DNA of 52,261 bases from Chromobacterium sinusclupearum (GCF_002902845.1 NZ_PPTF01000060.1:206492-258752); one strand, 5' to 3'. Shown: positions 15,840 to 26,407, counted from the first letter of the stretch. Numbers and translations: made by a program. Notes: generated by a model from the sequence alone, not told the origin.

Positions 15840-16928
15840 TCAGTGGGTTGCCCCCATGTCATGGGCGCGGGCGGCGCGGGTACGGCCATCTTCTGCCGGC
15901 TTTTCCAGCCAACCCGGCAGATTGTTTTTTACAATTGTCGCCAAGCCGGTGATCCATTGCGGGTCTTCGTTCAGGCAGGGGATGTAGCGGAATTCGCCAC
16001 CGCCGTTGCTGAGAAAGGTTTCCTTGCCTTCCATGGCGATTTCTTCCAGCGTTTCCAGACAATCGCCGACAAAGCCCGGGCAAATGACATCCACTTTGCC
16101 GGTTTTCTCCTTGCCTAGCTGGGCCAGCACTTCGCTGGTATACGGTTTGAGCCATTCGGTGCGGCCGAAGCGGCTCTGGAAAGTGATGACGTATTGATCC
16201 GGCCGCAGTTGCAGGGCCTCAGCCAGCAGGCGGCCGGTTTTCTGGCATTCGCAGTGATACGGATCGCCCTTGTCGCGTGTGAAGCGCGGCACGCCGTGGA
16301 AGCTCATCACCAGCTTGTCCGGCTGTTGGCCGTATTGCCAGTGCTTGCGCACCTGCGCAGCCAAGGCGGCGATATAGCCCGGATCGTCGTGAAAATGCCG
16401 CACGGTGCGGACTTCCGGCATATTGCGCAGCCGCGTCAAGACGCGGAAGGCTTCATCCAACGCGGTGGCGCTGGACGAGGCGGCATATTGCGGATACAGC
16501 GGCAGCAGGAGCAGCTTTTCCACGCCTTGCTCGCGCATTTTGCCGATGACGCTTTCGATGGACGGATTGCCATAGCGCATCGCGTAATCCACCACCAAGT
16601 CGCGCAACCCCATTTCGCCCAGCTGGCCTTTGAGCAATTTGGCCATATTGCGGGTGTGCAGCAGCAGCGGCGAGCCGTCCTTGGTCCAGATGCTGGCGTA
16701 CTTCTTGGCCGATTGCTTGGGACGGGTGTTGAGGATGATGCCGTTGAGGATCAGCCACCATGGCAGGCGCGGAATCTCGATCACGCGCGGATCGGACAGG
16801 AATTGCTTCAGATACGGGCGCAGCGCCTGCGGGGTAGGCGCGTCTGGCGTCCCCAGGTTCATCAGCAGCACGCCGATTTTGGGCGTGTAATCGTGGCGGA
16901 ATGCGGGTTCGGGCAGATAGCGGGGCAT
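15840..16928 (-). CDS. hemH: Ferrochelatase
   Basis: Inserts ferrous iron into protoporphyrin IX as the last step of haem synthesis. 362 residues from ATG at 16928, placed five bases after AAGGA; an ATG six bases upstream overlaps that site. It has [14 protein letters not shown] at the N terminus, [10 protein letters not shown] with the catalytic histidine H211, YHCECQKT, and [13 protein letters not shown]. The conserved acidic helix [13 protein letters not shown] follows. It appears to follow ftsK, with a short gap of 48 bases on the same strand. Haem supply is relevant to the nitrate reductase cytochrome and P450 in the same window, but physical linkage is not evident. Confidence 0.96.
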   Translation of the reverse strand: MPRYLPEPAFRHDYTPKIGVLLMNLGTPDAPTPQALRPYLKQFLSDPRVIEIPRLPWWLILNGIILNTRPKQSAKKYASIWTKDGSPLLLHTRNMAKLLKGQLGEMGLRDLVVDYAMRYGNPSIESVIGKMREQGVEKLLLLPLYPQYAASSSATALDEAFRVLTRLRNMPEVRTVRHFHDDPGYIAALAAQVRKHWQYGQQPDKLVMSFHGVPRFTRDKGDPYHCECQKTGRLLAEALQLRPDQYVITFQSRFGRTEWLKPYTSEVLAQLGKEKTGKVDVICPGFVGDCLETLEEIAMEGKETFLSNGGGEFRYIPCLNEDPQWITGLATIVKNNLPGWLEKPAEDGRTRAARAHDMGATH

Positions 16929-16976
16929 GGCCATCCTTATTGATATCGAAGAAAGGGCGCGCGGCGCCCCGAGGGC

Positions 16977-19289
16977 TTAATCGTCTTGCCGGGCCGGCGC
17001 CAGCACGGTGCGGTTGCCATTGCTTTCCATCGGCGAAACCAGGCCGGCGCTTTCCATCTGCTCGATCAGCCGCGCCGCGCGGTTATAGCCTATGCGCAGA
17101 TGGCGCTGCACCGAGGAGATCGATGCTTTGCGCGTTTTGACCACGATGGCGACGGCTTCGTCGTACAGCGGGTCGGACTCGGCATCGCTTTCGCCGTCGA
17201 TGCCGGCGCCGGCGGCGCTGTCGTCTCCGTCAGCCTGGCCGGTGAGGATGCCTTCGATGTAGTCCGGTTCGCCGGTTGTCTTCAGGAACTCCACTACGTG
17301 GTGGACTTCCTCGTCGGATACGAAGGCGCCATGCACGCGGTTGGGGTAGCCGGTGCCCGGCGGCAGGAACAACATATCGCCCTGTCCCAGCAAGGCTTCC
17401 GCGCCCATCTGGTCCAGAATGGTGCGGCTGTCTATCTTGCTGGATACCTGGAAGGCGATCCGCGTCGGAATATTGGCCTTGATCAGGCCGGTGATGACGT
17501 CGACCGATGGCCGCTGGGTGGCCAGAATCAGGTGGATGCCGGCGGCGCGGGCTTTCTGCGCCAGGCGGGCGATCAGCTCCTCGATCTTTTTGCCCGCCAC
17601 CATCATCAGGTCGGCCAGTTCGTCAATCACCACCACCACCAGCGGCAGGGTGTCCAGCGGCTCGGGCGTTTCCGGCGTCAGGCTGAACGGATTGGGAATC
17701 TTCTCGCCGCTCTTTTCGGCATCTTTGATCTTTTGGTTGAAGCCCGCCAGATTGCGCACGCCCAGCTTGGACATCAGCTTGTAGCGGCGCTCCATCTCGC
17801 CGACGCACCAGTTCAGCGCGTTGGCTGCCTGCTTCATATCGGTCACCACCGGCGCCAGCAGGTGCGGGATGCCTTCGTAGACAGATAGCTCCAGCATTTT
17901 CGGGTCTACCATGATCAGCCGCACTTCCTTGGGCGTGGCCTTGTACAGCAGCGACAGAATCATCGCGTTGATCGCCACCGATTTGCCGGAGCCGGTGGTG
18001 CCGGCCACCAGCACGTGCGGCATTTTGGCCAGGTCGGCCGATACCGGCTGACCGGCGATGTCCTTGCCGAAGGCGATGGTGAGCTTGGACGCCATGTTCT
18101 GGTAGCTGTCCGAGCCTATGATCTCGGTCAGGCGGACGATCTGGCGTTTGGGGTTAGGCAGCTCCAGACCCATATAGGTCTTGCCCGGTATGGTTTCCAC
18201 TACCCGGATGGAGACCAGCGACAGCGCGCGCGCCAAATCCTTCATCAAATTGACGATCTGCGCGCCCTTGACGCCGACGGCGGGTTCGATCTCGTAGCGG
18301 GTGATCACCGGGCCGGGATAGGCGGCGATCACCTTCACCTCCACGCCAAAGTCCGCCAGCTTGCGCTCGATCAGCCGCGATGTGTACTCCACGGTCTCCT
18401 GCGATACCGGCTCCTGCTGCTCCTTGGGCGCGTCGAGCAGGCTCAGGCCGGGCAGGGCGGCGTCCTTGGGGTCGGCGAACAGCGATTGTTGCACCGGCTT
18501 CTGCGCCTTGGCCGATACCGGCACGTCTAGCACCGGCGGTTCGATGCGAACCGGCGCGGCTTCTTCAATCTTCTTCTTGGCGACGGAAACCTTCTCTTCG
18601 CGCTTCTGCGCGGTTTCCTTGCCGATTTCCCTGTCTTTTTTCGCTTGCCAGCTCTGCCAAAGATTAATGACTCCGTCTTCGATCGCGCCGCCTATTTTTT
18701 CCATCAGGTCCAGCCAGGACAGGCCGGTGAACAGGGAAAAGCCGATGGCGGACAGCACGCCCAGCAACAGATAGGCGCCGGACAGCCCCAGGCCATGGGC
18801 AAAGTGCTTGCCCAGGTAGTGGCCCAGCATGCCGCCCGCGTCCAGCGGCAGCGTCACCATTTTGCCATCCAGCACAATGGCCTCGAAGCTGGCGCTGGAA
18901 AGCAGCAACAGGAAGAAGCCGCCGACGGCGGCGGCGGTGATGGGATTGAACTTGAAGCCCAGGCTTTCGATTCGGCGGTAACCCCAGCCTATGGCTACCA
19001 GGCAGAACACCACCAGCCACCAAGCGGAGAAGCCGAAGACATACAGCAGCATGTCGGACAGCCAAGCGCCGAACGAACCGCCGTAATTGCGCACGGTGGG
19101 GTCGGATGAGCTGTGCGACCAGGACGGGTCAAGCGGCGAATAGCTGGCCAGCACCAGCACCAGATAGACAGCCGCCACCGCCATCAGCAGCCACCATGCT
19201 TCGCGGAGCAGGGAGACCAGCTGCGGCGGCAGCGGTGTTTGATTATTCTTGACTACGGCCTTGCGCTTGAAAAATCGCATTTTTTTCAT
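16977..19289 (-). CDS. ftsK: Cell-division DNA translocase FtsK (four-helix form)
   Basis: 770 residues. Four to five membrane helices occupy residues ~30-215 (for example [51 protein letters not shown] and [17 protein letters not shown]), which is the canonical FtsK septal anchor. A short charged linker of ~100 residues follows, then the alpha/beta motor with Walker A GTTGSGKS (G430, K436) and [16 protein letters not shown]. The C-terminal gamma winged helix is [19 protein letters not shown]. No clear Shine-Dalgarno precedes the A-rich start. Together with the long-linker paralogue at 463-3576, the window encodes two complete translocases. Confidence 0.95.
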   Translation of the reverse strand: MKKMRFFKRKAVVKNNQTPLPPQLVSLLREAWWLLMAVAAVYLVLVLASYSPLDPSWSHSSSDPTVRNYGGSFGAWLSDMLLYVFGFSAWWLVVFCLVAIGWGYRRIESLGFKFNPITAAAVGGFFLLLLSSASFEAIVLDGKMVTLPLDAGGMLGHYLGKHFAHGLGLSGAYLLLGVLSAIGFSLFTGLSWLDLMEKIGGAIEDGVINLWQSWQAKKDREIGKETAQKREEKVSVAKKKIEEAAPVRIEPPVLDVPVSAKAQKPVQQSLFADPKDAALPGLSLLDAPKEQQEPVSQETVEYTSRLIERKLADFGVEVKVIAAYPGPVITRYEIEPAVGVKGAQIVNLMKDLARALSLVSIRVVETIPGKTYMGLELPNPKRQIVRLTEIIGSDSYQNMASKLTIAFGKDIAGQPVSADLAKMPHVLVAGTTGSGKSVAINAMILSLLYKATPKEVRLIMVDPKMLELSVYEGIPHLLAPVVTDMKQAANALNWCVGEMERRYKLMSKLGVRNLAGFNQKIKDAEKSGEKIPNPFSLTPETPEPLDTLPLVVVVIDELADLMMVAGKKIEELIARLAQKARAAGIHLILATQRPSVDVITGLIKANIPTRIAFQVSSKIDSRTILDQMGAEALLGQGDMLFLPPGTGYPNRVHGAFVSDEEVHHVVEFLKTTGEPDYIEGILTGQADGDDSAAGAGIDGESDAESDPLYDEAVAIVVKTRKASISSVQRHLRIGYNRAARLIEQMESAGLVSPMESNGNRTVLAPARQDD

Positions 19290-19337
19290 ATTTGGCTATG
19301 ACAGCTGCTGATTATAGCCTGATGTGCCGTTTTCAGC

Positions 19338-20441
19338 TCACCGCGGATGCAACACGCCAAGAATGCGCGGGCCTTGCGCGCCGGTCACCGCCGGCAGATT
19401 GCCCGGCTGGCGGTGGACGAAGCGCCAGCCCAGCCAGGCGAAGGCGATGGCTTCGATCAATTGCGCCGGCATGCCCAGCGTCTCGATGGGCAAGACGCGC
19501 TGGCCATCCAGCAGGCGCGCGATCTGATTCAGCAGCGCGCCGTTGCGCGCGCCGCCGCCGCAGACGTAGACCGCCTGATTGCCGGGGCAGTGCGCCAGGA
19601 TGGCGTCGGCGATGCTGCGCGCGCTGAAGGCGAGCAGCGTGGCCTGCACGTCTTGCGGCGACGGCATGGATTGCTGCGCCGCCAGCTTGGCTTCCAGCCA
19701 GGCGTCGTCGAACAGGTCTCGGCCGGTGCTTTTGGGCGGAGGCTGTTGCAGATACGGCTCGGCCAGCATGGCCGCCAGCAAGGGAGGGTGAATATTGCCG
19801 CCGGCGGCCCAGCGGCCATCGTCGTCAAACGGCTGCCCGGTATGGCGCAGACACCAGGCATCCATCAGCATATTGCCGGGGCCACAATCGAAGCCGATGG
19901 CGGGCTGGCCGTGGTGCAGCCGGGCGAGGTTGCTGATGCCGCCGATATTCAGGATCACCCGTTTTTCATCGGGCGACGCGAACACGCTCTGCTGGAAGGC
20001 CGGCACCAGCGGCGCGCCGTGGCCGCCGGCCGCCACATCGCGGCTGCGGAAGTCCGCTATCACGTCGATGCCGGAGAGCTCCGCCAGCCGCGACATATTG
20101 CCCAGCTGTATCGTGTAGCCGTCTTGCGGCGCATGGCGTATGGTCTGGCCGTGGCAGGCGATGGCGCGGATGGCGTCGGCTTGCAGGCCGGATTTGGCCA
20201 GCAATTCGCCAACGGTCTGGGCGTAGATTTCGGCCAGGCGCGCGGCCAGCGTTTCGCTGCGGTGCAGTTCATCGTGGCCGCGCGGCTGCAGCGCCAGGAC
20301 GTCGGCCTTGATCTCGGCCGGATAGGGCAGGGCGTGGTCGGCCAGCAGCTCGGGGCGGCCGGCCTCGTCAAAGCGCACCAGCACGGCGTCCACGCCGTCC
20401 AGGCTGGTGCCGGACATCATTCCGATATATAGGTCGTTCAT
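19338..20441 (-). CDS. anmK: Anhydro-N-acetylmuramic acid kinase
   Basis: Phosphorylates and opens 1,6-anhydro-MurNAc recovered from peptidoglycan turnover, giving MurNAc-6-phosphate. 367 residues. Family motifs are the N-terminal YIGMMSGTSLDGVDAVLV, then CHGQTIRHAP, DFRSRDVAAGGHGAPLVP and LNIGGISNLARL, ending with VCGGGARNGALLNQI. The ATG overlaps the TGA of the preceding M23 peptidase gene (TGATG), implying translational coupling. The pairing puts cell-wall hydrolysis and sugar recycling under one transcript. Confidence 0.95.
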   Translation of the reverse strand: MNDLYIGMMSGTSLDGVDAVLVRFDEAGRPELLADHALPYPAEIKADVLALQPRGHDELHRSETLAARLAEIYAQTVGELLAKSGLQADAIRAIACHGQTIRHAPQDGYTIQLGNMSRLAELSGIDVIADFRSRDVAAGGHGAPLVPAFQQSVFASPDEKRVILNIGGISNLARLHHGQPAIGFDCGPGNMLMDAWCLRHTGQPFDDDGRWAAGGNIHPPLLAAMLAEPYLQQPPPKSTGRDLFDDAWLEAKLAAQQSMPSPQDVQATLLAFSARSIADAILAHCPGNQAVYVCGGGARNGALLNQIARLLDGQRVLPIETLGMPAQLIEAIAFAWLGWRFVHRQPGNLPAVTGAQGPRILGVLHPR

Positions 20442-21778
20442 CAATCGATCATGGCAACGTTGGCCGGGATGCTCTGCAGCAGATTCAGCTTGGCGCTCAG
20501 CGCGACGCGTTTGGCGCCGAACTGGGCGAGCTGGGTCTGGCTTAGCCCCGGCGTGGGCAGGGCGTTGGTGGCCGGATCCACCGGCTGATCATTGATTCTA
20601 ACCTCAAAATGCAGATGCGCGCCGGTGGAGCGCCCCGTGCTGCCGACATAGCCGATGATGTCGCCAGCCTTGACTTTGACGCCCGGCTTGATGCCCTTGC
20701 CGAAAGCGCTCATGTGGGCGTACAGCGTGGTCAGCCTGCCGTTGTGGCGTATCATCGCCACATTGCCGTAGCCGCTTTCGCGTTGCGCCTTCACCAGCTC
20801 GCCGTCGGCTGGCGCCACGATGGGGGTGCCGGCGCTGGCGGCGTAGTCGATGCCGGAGTGCATGCGCAGCGTGCGCAAGATGGGATGCTTGCGCAGGCCG
20901 AAGCCAGAGCTGATGCGGGCGCCGGCCACAGGCTGCCGGCTGAAGCCCTTTTTCACCGGCTTGCCGGCGGCGTCGTAGAAGGCGCCGCTTTCGCTGTCAT
21001 GGGCAAAGTAAAAGGCCTGGTACAGTTGCCCCGCGCGTTGAATGGAAACCGCCAGCAGGTTGCCGCTGGCGATGGGGGTGCCGGCGTACACCATGGTCTC
21101 GTATACCAGATTGATGCTGTCGCCCGCTTTCAGGCTGGACAGCTCGAACTGGTCGGAGAACACTTCGGCCAGTTGATTGCGGATGTCGGCCGGCACGCGG
21201 GCGGCGGCCAATTCGCTGGCCGCGTTGCGTTTGATGGTGAGGGAGCGCACGGTTTCCATGCTGTCCGCCGCCACCGGATCGGCGCTGGCCTGCCATTTGC
21301 CGTCGCGTTGCTCCAGCGCCACCAGGTTTTGCTCGCCGTTGTCGTCATCCTGCAGGAAGCGCAGGCCGAACAACTCTCCGGCATCGTTGGTCTGCACTGA
21401 CAGCGTCGCGCCGACTTTCAGCTTCAGCAGATTCTTGGCTTGGGCGTTGTCGCCGTAGAGCAGGGCGCGCACCTCGTTGGCGCGTATGCCCACGCGGTTC
21501 AGCACGCGGGCGATGGTGTCGCCGCGCTTGACGGACTCGTCGCGCCAGTAGCGCGTTTGGCTGTCGACAAAACGAAACTCCGGCAGCGCCAGCCGCTCCA
21601 CCACCTGTTGCTGTAGGATCGGCGGCGGGAGGGTTTCCTGAGCGCCGTTGGCCACGGCGAAGGCGGTGGCGGTGCCCAGAAGCGGCAGGCAAGCGGCCGC
21701 GCCCAGCCAGCTCAGGTGGTGGTTGATCAAGCGGTCGGCGCACTTTTGCGGGATGTGTAGCAGTTTGCGATAATCCAT
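20441..21778 (-). CDS. M23-family peptidoglycan endopeptidase (LytM domain, membrane-anchored)
   Basis: 445 residues. An N-terminal membrane helix or signal anchor lies around residues 25-45 (SWLGAAACLPLLGTATAFAV). An OapA/LysM-like region (VKRGDTIARVLNRVGI...) and a central beta domain follow. The C-terminal LytM domain carries the zinc ligands HSGID (H307, D311) and HLHFE (H388, H390), so the enzyme looks catalytically competent; it should cut D,D cross-links in peptidoglycan. This layout is that of MepM/NMB0315-type enzymes. Start at ATG 21778; GTG one codon upstream is possible. It is co-transcribed with anmK. Confidence 0.92.
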   Translation of the reverse strand: MDYRKLLHIPQKCADRLINHHLSWLGAAACLPLLGTATAFAVANGAQETLPPPILQQQVVERLALPEFRFVDSQTRYWRDESVKRGDTIARVLNRVGIRANEVRALLYGDNAQAKNLLKLKVGATLSVQTNDAGELFGLRFLQDDDNGEQNLVALEQRDGKWQASADPVAADSMETVRSLTIKRNAASELAAARVPADIRNQLAEVFSDQFELSSLKAGDSINLVYETMVYAGTPIASGNLLAVSIQRAGQLYQAFYFAHDSESGAFYDAAGKPVKKGFSRQPVAGARISSGFGLRKHPILRTLRMHSGIDYAASAGTPIVAPADGELVKAQRESGYGNVAMIRHNGRLTTLYAHMSAFGKGIKPGVKVKAGDIIGYVGSTGRSTGAHLHFEVRINDQPVDPATNALPTPGLSQTQLAQFGAKRVALSAKLNLLQSIPANVAMID

Positions 21779-21978
21779 CACTTTTCCAGGCGGGCGGCGG
21801 CCCGCCTTGATGCAAGATATTGACGAGGTTGGGCACCGCGGCGGCGAATGCCAAAGCGTGTTTGGCGAGCGGCCGGGGCGATAGTTCCAGCTAGATGCGA
21901 CAGTTTGCCTGATATCATGGTCCCCGCCTAATTCCTATCGGCCAAAATGGCCTTTGCTTTCAATCATTTGGCAAGAAG

Positions 21979-22977
21979 ATGAAACTGACTCTGTTATTGC
22001 CCGGCCTGTGTTGGCTGGATGCGCACGACGGCGCGGAAGTCAGCAAGGGGCTGAGCCTGCCTGCGCTGCAGCGGCTGCTGGGCCAAGGTGTCCTGCAGCG
22101 CCGCGGGCAGGGTTTTTCGGCCAGCATCGCCGGCCTATGGGGCGCGCCGCCGGCCGGTCTGGCCCGGCTCGCCGCGCGCCAGGCCGGCCTGGACGCGGGG
22201 GCTGGCGAGTGGCTGCTGGCCGATCCGGTGCATCTGCGCATAGACCGCGACCGCGCGCTGCTGGCCGATGTCGGCGTGATGCAGGTGGCGCGCGACGAGG
22301 CCGTCAAGCTGACCGACGCGCTGAACAGGCACTTTGGCGAGGATGGCCTGACTTTCCATCCGCTGCAGCCCGGACGCTGGCTGCTGCACGCGGCCAAGCC
22401 GCTGGCCGCCAGCTTCACGCCCTTGTGGGACGTGGTGGGAGAGGACATCAACCATCATCTGCCGCAGGGTGAAGCCGGCCTGGCCTGGAGCCGCATGTTG
22501 AACGAGCTGCAGATGCTGCTGTACACCCAGCCAGTCAACGACGAGCGCGAAATGCGCGGCGAACTCGCCATCAACAGCGTGTGGCTGTGGGGCGAGGGCC
22601 AGCCGGCAGCGTGGCGCGCGCCGGCGCCGCGCCTGTTGGCGGACGACGAGGTTTTGCACTGGCTGGCCGCTGAATCCGGCATGCAGGCGGACAGCGCGCC
22701 GTTCGCCTTCGATGGTTTGGAGGGCGAGGCGGACGCGCTGCTGGTGCTGGACGCCTTGCAGGCGGCGGCGCAATATCGCGACGCCTGGGGCTGGCGCGAG
22801 GCGCTGGAGCGCCTGGAGCGCGACTGGTTTGCCCCGCTGTTACAGGCTTTGCGTCGCAGAAAGCTGGCGCAACTGACGATTATCGCCACCGGTCCGGCCG
22901 GTTTTGAGCTGAGCATCGCGCCGGCGGATCTGTGGAAATTCTGGAAACGAGCGCGGCCGCTGGCGGCGCTGTATTGA
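21979..22977 (+). CDS. RpfE-type conserved protein (COG4255-like)
   Basis: 332 residues, cytosolic, without a signal peptide. The opening MKLTLLLPGLCW, the block LADPVHLRIDRDRALLADV and the closing LTIIATGPAGFEL...WKFWKR match a betaproteobacterial/xanthomonad family annotated as 'regulatory protein RpfE'. Some members are described as distantly related to independent phosphoglycerate mutases. The DPVHLRIDRD core is the most conserved piece I can recognise. No catalytic claim is justified. It sits seven bases before recJ, the same linkage I associate with the family in other betaproteobacteria, and is likely co-transcribed with it. Confidence 0.75.
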   Translation: MKLTLLLPGLCWLDAHDGAEVSKGLSLPALQRLLGQGVLQRRGQGFSASIAGLWGAPPAGLARLAARQAGLDAGAGEWLLADPVHLRIDRDRALLADVGVMQVARDEAVKLTDALNRHFGEDGLTFHPLQPGRWLLHAAKPLAASFTPLWDVVGEDINHHLPQGEAGLAWSRMLNELQMLLYTQPVNDEREMRGELAINSVWLWGEGQPAAWRAPAPRLLADDEVLHWLAAESGMQADSAPFAFDGLEGEADALLVLDALQAAAQYRDAWGWREALERLERDWFAPLLQALRRRKLAQLTIIATGPAGFELSIAPADLWKFWKRARPLAALY

Positions 22978-22983
22978 GAGACC

Positions 22984-24672
22984 ATGTCGCAAATCGTTAC
23001 CCGAGAAGTCCCCGCCGAGCTGCAGCAGAAATTGCTGGGGCAAGGCCTGACGCCGCTGCAGGCGCGGCTGTACGCCGCCCGCGGCATTGTCGACAGCACG
23101 GAACTGGATTATGGCCTGAAAGGCCTGCTGCCTTATCAAACGCTCAAAAACGTCGAGACTATGGCGCGCCGCCTGGCCGATGCCATCGCCGCCGGCCAAA
23201 GGCTGCTGGTGGTGGCCGACTATGACGCCGACGGCGCCACCGCCTGCGCGGTGGCGGTGAAGGGCCTGTCCGCCCTGGGCGCGACCATAAGCTACATTGT
23301 CCCCAACCGTTTCGAGTACGGCTACGGCCTGACGCCGGAAATCGTCGAGCTGGCGGCGCAGAAACGGCCAGACATCATCGTCACCGTGGACAACGGCATC
23401 GCCAGCGTGGCCGGCGTCGAGGCCGCCAAGGCGCGCGGCATCGACGTGCTGGTGACCGACCACCATCTGCCGGGCGACACCTTGCCGGATGCCTTGATCG
23501 TCAACCCCAATCAGCCGGGTTGCGAGTTCCCATCGAAAAACCTGGCCGGCGTCGGTGTGATGTTCTACGTGCTGATGGCCTTACGGGTGGAGATGCGGCG
23601 GCGCGGGGTGTTCGACGAAAAGACCCAGCCCAATCTAGGCGAACTGCTGGACCTGGTGGCGCTGGGTACGGTGGCCGATGTGGTGCGGCTGGACCGCAAC
23701 AACCGCACCTTGGTGGAAAACGGCCTCAAGCGCATGCGCGCCGGCCGGATGGCGCCCGGCATCGCCGCCTTGTTCCGCGTGGCCGGCCGCGCCCACTTCA
23801 AGGCCAATACCTTCGACCTGGGCTTCACGCTGGGGCCGCGGCTCAATGCCGCCGGCCGGCTGGACGATATGAGTCTGGGCATCGCCTGCCTGCTGTCCAG
23901 CAACGAAGAGCAAGCGATGCGGCTGGCGCAGGAGCTGGACAAGCTGAACCGCGAGCGGCGCGGCATCGAGGCCGGCATGCAGGACGAGGCGCTGGCCGCG
24001 CTGTCCGGCATCGACGCCGGCAACCGCTACACGCTGAGCCTGTATCGCGACGACTGGCACCAGGGCGTAGTGGGGATTGTGGCTTCCCGCTTGAAGGAGC
24101 GCTTCCATCGGCCATCCATCGTCTTCGCGCCCGGCGACGAAGGCGAGATCAAGGGTTCCGGCCGCTCGATTCCCGGTTTTCACCTGCGCGACGCGCTCGA
24201 TCTGGTGTACAAGCGCCATCCGGGGCTGATCCTGAAGTTTGGCGGCCATGCGATGGCGGCCGGCCTGAGCCTGGATGAAAGCCGCTTCGGCGAATTTCAG
24301 CAGGCTTTCGAGGCGGTGGCGCGCGAGTTGATGGATGAGAAGCAGCTTACCCGCACCATTGAAACCGACGGCAGCCTGCCTGCGCGCGAATTGAGTCTGA
24401 ATCTGGCAGAGACCTTGGCGGCCGAAGTGTGGGGGCAGGGCTTCCCCGTGCCTTACTTTCACGATCAGTTCATGGTGGTGAACCAGAAGCTGGTGGGCGA
24501 CAAGCACTTGAAGCTGCGCCTGGCCCGCGAGGGCTGCGAATTTGACGCGATGCTGTTCAATCACGCCGATTGGCTGCCCGACCGCATCCAGGCGGTGTAC
24601 CAGCTGATCGCCAACGAATGGCAGGGGCGCAAGGAGCTGCAGGTCTATCTGCAACACTGGGCGGCGGCGTGA
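22984..24672 (+). CDS. recJ: Single-stranded-DNA exonuclease RecJ
   Basis: A 5'-to-3' exonuclease for recombination and mismatch repair. 562 residues, the usual length. DHH-family metal motifs are VVADYDADGATA (D79, D81, D83), TVDNGIAS and VTDHHLPGD (D159, H160, H161). The DHHA1 part has FTLGPRLNAAGRLDDM and later KGSGRSIPGFHLRDAL with FGGHAMAAGLS. All key residues look intact. A palindromic element follows the stop directly. Confidence 0.96.
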   Translation: MSQIVTREVPAELQQKLLGQGLTPLQARLYAARGIVDSTELDYGLKGLLPYQTLKNVETMARRLADAIAAGQRLLVVADYDADGATACAVAVKGLSALGATISYIVPNRFEYGYGLTPEIVELAAQKRPDIIVTVDNGIASVAGVEAAKARGIDVLVTDHHLPGDTLPDALIVNPNQPGCEFPSKNLAGVGVMFYVLMALRVEMRRRGVFDEKTQPNLGELLDLVALGTVADVVRLDRNNRTLVENGLKRMRAGRMAPGIAALFRVAGRAHFKANTFDLGFTLGPRLNAAGRLDDMSLGIACLLSSNEEQAMRLAQELDKLNRERRGIEAGMQDEALAALSGIDAGNRYTLSLYRDDWHQGVVGIVASRLKERFHRPSIVFAPGDEGEIKGSGRSIPGFHLRDALDLVYKRHPGLILKFGGHAMAAGLSLDESRFGEFQQAFEAVARELMDEKQLTRTIETDGSLPARELSLNLAETLAAEVWGQGFPVPYFHDQFMVVNQKLVGDKHLKLRLAREGCEFDAMLFNHADWLPDRIQAVYQLIANEWQGRKELQVYLQHWAAA

Positions 24673-24673
24673 C

Positions 24674-24760
24674 GTAGGGCGGAAGCCCGGCAAAGCCGGG
24701 CGTTCCGCCTGTTTATGGCAAGCGATACATGGCGGATCGCCCTGTGGGCATCCGCCCTAC
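24674..24760. repeat. Two-hairpin palindromic (REP/BIME-like) element
   Basis: The element is bounded by perfect 10-base inverted ends, GTAGGGCGGA (24674-24683) and TCCGCCCTAC (24751-24760). The left arm forms a long hairpin (24678-24709): GGCGGAA then GCCCGGC, loop AAA, then the complements with one bulged G. The right arm forms a second hairpin (24731-24756) with GGCGGA/TCCGCC at the base. It fills the recJ-rmuC gap and ends 25 bases before the rmuC start. This is the form of dispersed intergenic repeats; no second copy is seen in the window. Confidence 0.75.
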
Positions 24761-24785
24761 GCCTGGCATCGATGGGGGAGATGGA

Positions 24786-26336
24786 ATGGAAATGTTGATC
24801 ATCGGCCTGCTGGTCGGTTTGATGGGCGGCGGCGCGGCCTGGTTTGCCGCGCGCAGCAGGGCGGCCAGGGAGCTGGCGCAAATCAGCCAGCAGGCCGCTC
24901 AGTTAGACGCGCAATGCCAGGGATTGCGCATGCAGCTGGACGAGGCGAGGGCGCGCGAGCAGGAGGCCGTCCGCGCGCAGCAAGCGCAAGCGCAGCAACT
25001 GGCCGACAGCCAGACTCAGCTTGGCGCCTATATTGCCCGCGCCCAGCGTGTGCCGGAACTGGAGAAGCAGTTGCAGGAGCGCGAGCAGGCGCTGGCCTCG
25101 GCTCAGCGCGAGTTGCGCGAGCTGGCGTCGCAACTCGCGGCGCGTGAGGAGCAGGGGCGGGTGCTGGAAGCGCTGGAGGCGCGCAGTCTGCAGCAGGGGC
25201 AGGACATCGTGCGCCTGACCGCGCGCGAGCAGGAACTGGTCACCACGCTGCAGCAGGAGCGCCAGCAGAGCCAGGAAAAGCTGGCTTTGCTGATGGAGGC
25301 GCGGCAGACCCTGTCCGACCAGTTCAAGGCCCTGGCCGGCGACATCCTGGAGGAGAAATCCAAGCGCTTCACCGAGCAGAATCAGCAAAACCTTGGCGCG
25401 CTGCTGACGCCGCTGCACGAGCGCATCCAGAACTTCGGCAAGCTGGTGCAGGACACCTATGACAAGGACAGCAAGGAGCGGCTGACGCTGGAAACCGAGC
25501 TGAAACGCTTGCAGGAGCTGAATACGCGCCTGGGCGACGATGCGGTGGCGTTGACCAACGCGCTGACCGGCGCCAGCAGCAAGGCCCAGGGCACCTGGGG
25601 CGAAATGGTGCTGGAGAAGGTGCTGGAGACCTCTGGCCTGACCAAGGATCGCGAGTATCGGGTTCAGGTGTCGGACACGCTGGAAACCGAGGACGGCAAC
25701 AAGCGTTACCAGCCGGACGTGGTGATAGACCTGCCGGAAGGCAAGCAACTGGTGGTGGACTCCAAGGTGTCCTTGAACGCCTATGTCCGCTACACCGCCG
25801 CCGACAACGACGCCGCGCGCGAGGCGGAGCTGAAAGGCCATATCGCCGCCATCCGCGCCCATATCCGCGCGTTGTCGGAAAAGCGCTACCAGGACTTGTA
25901 CAAGCTGAACACGCTGGACTTCGTGTTCATGTTCATACCCGTTGAGCCGGCTTATCTGCTGGCGGTGCAGCACGATATGAGCCTGTTCAACGAGGCCTTC
26001 GAGCGCCGCATCATGATCGTCGGCCCCAGCACGCTGCTGGCCACGCTGCGCACGGTCGCCAGCATCTGGCGCTATGAGTACCAGAACCAGAACGCGCAGG
26101 AGATCGCGCGCCAGGGCGGGGCGATGTACGACAAATTCGTCGGCTTCGTCGGCAATATGGAAAAGCTGGGCAAGCAGCTGGATGCCGGTCGCGACACCTT
26201 TGCCGATGCGATGAAACAGCTGTCCAGCGGCCGCGGCAACTTGATGACCAGCGCGGAAAAATTGCGCAAGCTGGGCATACGCAACAACAAGCAGCTGACC
26301 GCCCCGCTGCAGCTGGAGGACGATGGCGACGAGTAA
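24786..26336 (+). CDS. rmuC: DNA recombination protein RmuC
   Basis: 516 residues from ATG at 24786, preceded by GGGGGAG; the frame extends upstream into the palindromic element, which I exclude. One N-terminal membrane helix (MLIIGLLVGLMGGGAAWFAA) is followed by a Gln/Glu/Ala-rich coiled coil (~residues 25-190). The RmuC nuclease-like domain then shows GTWGEMVLEKVLETSGL, YQPDVVIDLPEGKQLVVDSKVSL and FMFIPVEPAYL. The DVVIDLP...DSKVS core fits the PD-(D/E)XK-related fold. RmuC limits inversions and repairs crosslinked DNA; it lies beside recJ, another recombination gene. Confidence 0.95.
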   Translation: MEMLIIGLLVGLMGGGAAWFAARSRAARELAQISQQAAQLDAQCQGLRMQLDEARAREQEAVRAQQAQAQQLADSQTQLGAYIARAQRVPELEKQLQEREQALASAQRELRELASQLAAREEQGRVLEALEARSLQQGQDIVRLTAREQELVTTLQQERQQSQEKLALLMEARQTLSDQFKALAGDILEEKSKRFTEQNQQNLGALLTPLHERIQNFGKLVQDTYDKDSKERLTLETELKRLQELNTRLGDDAVALTNALTGASSKAQGTWGEMVLEKVLETSGLTKDREYRVQVSDTLETEDGNKRYQPDVVIDLPEGKQLVVDSKVSLNAYVRYTAADNDAAREAELKGHIAAIRAHIRALSEKRYQDLYKLNTLDFVFMFIPVEPAYLLAVQHDMSLFNEAFERRIMIVGPSTLLATLRTVASIWRYEYQNQNAQEIARQGGAMYDKFVGFVGNMEKLGKQLDAGRDTFADAMKQLSSGRGNLMTSAEKLRKLGIRNNKQLTAPLQLEDDGDE

Positions 26337-26407
26337 GTTGTATTGCCCATGTCATGCTTGCGGAAGTTCGCTAAGATGAGTGCTTTTGAGCGAACAGGCG
26401 ATGGCGC

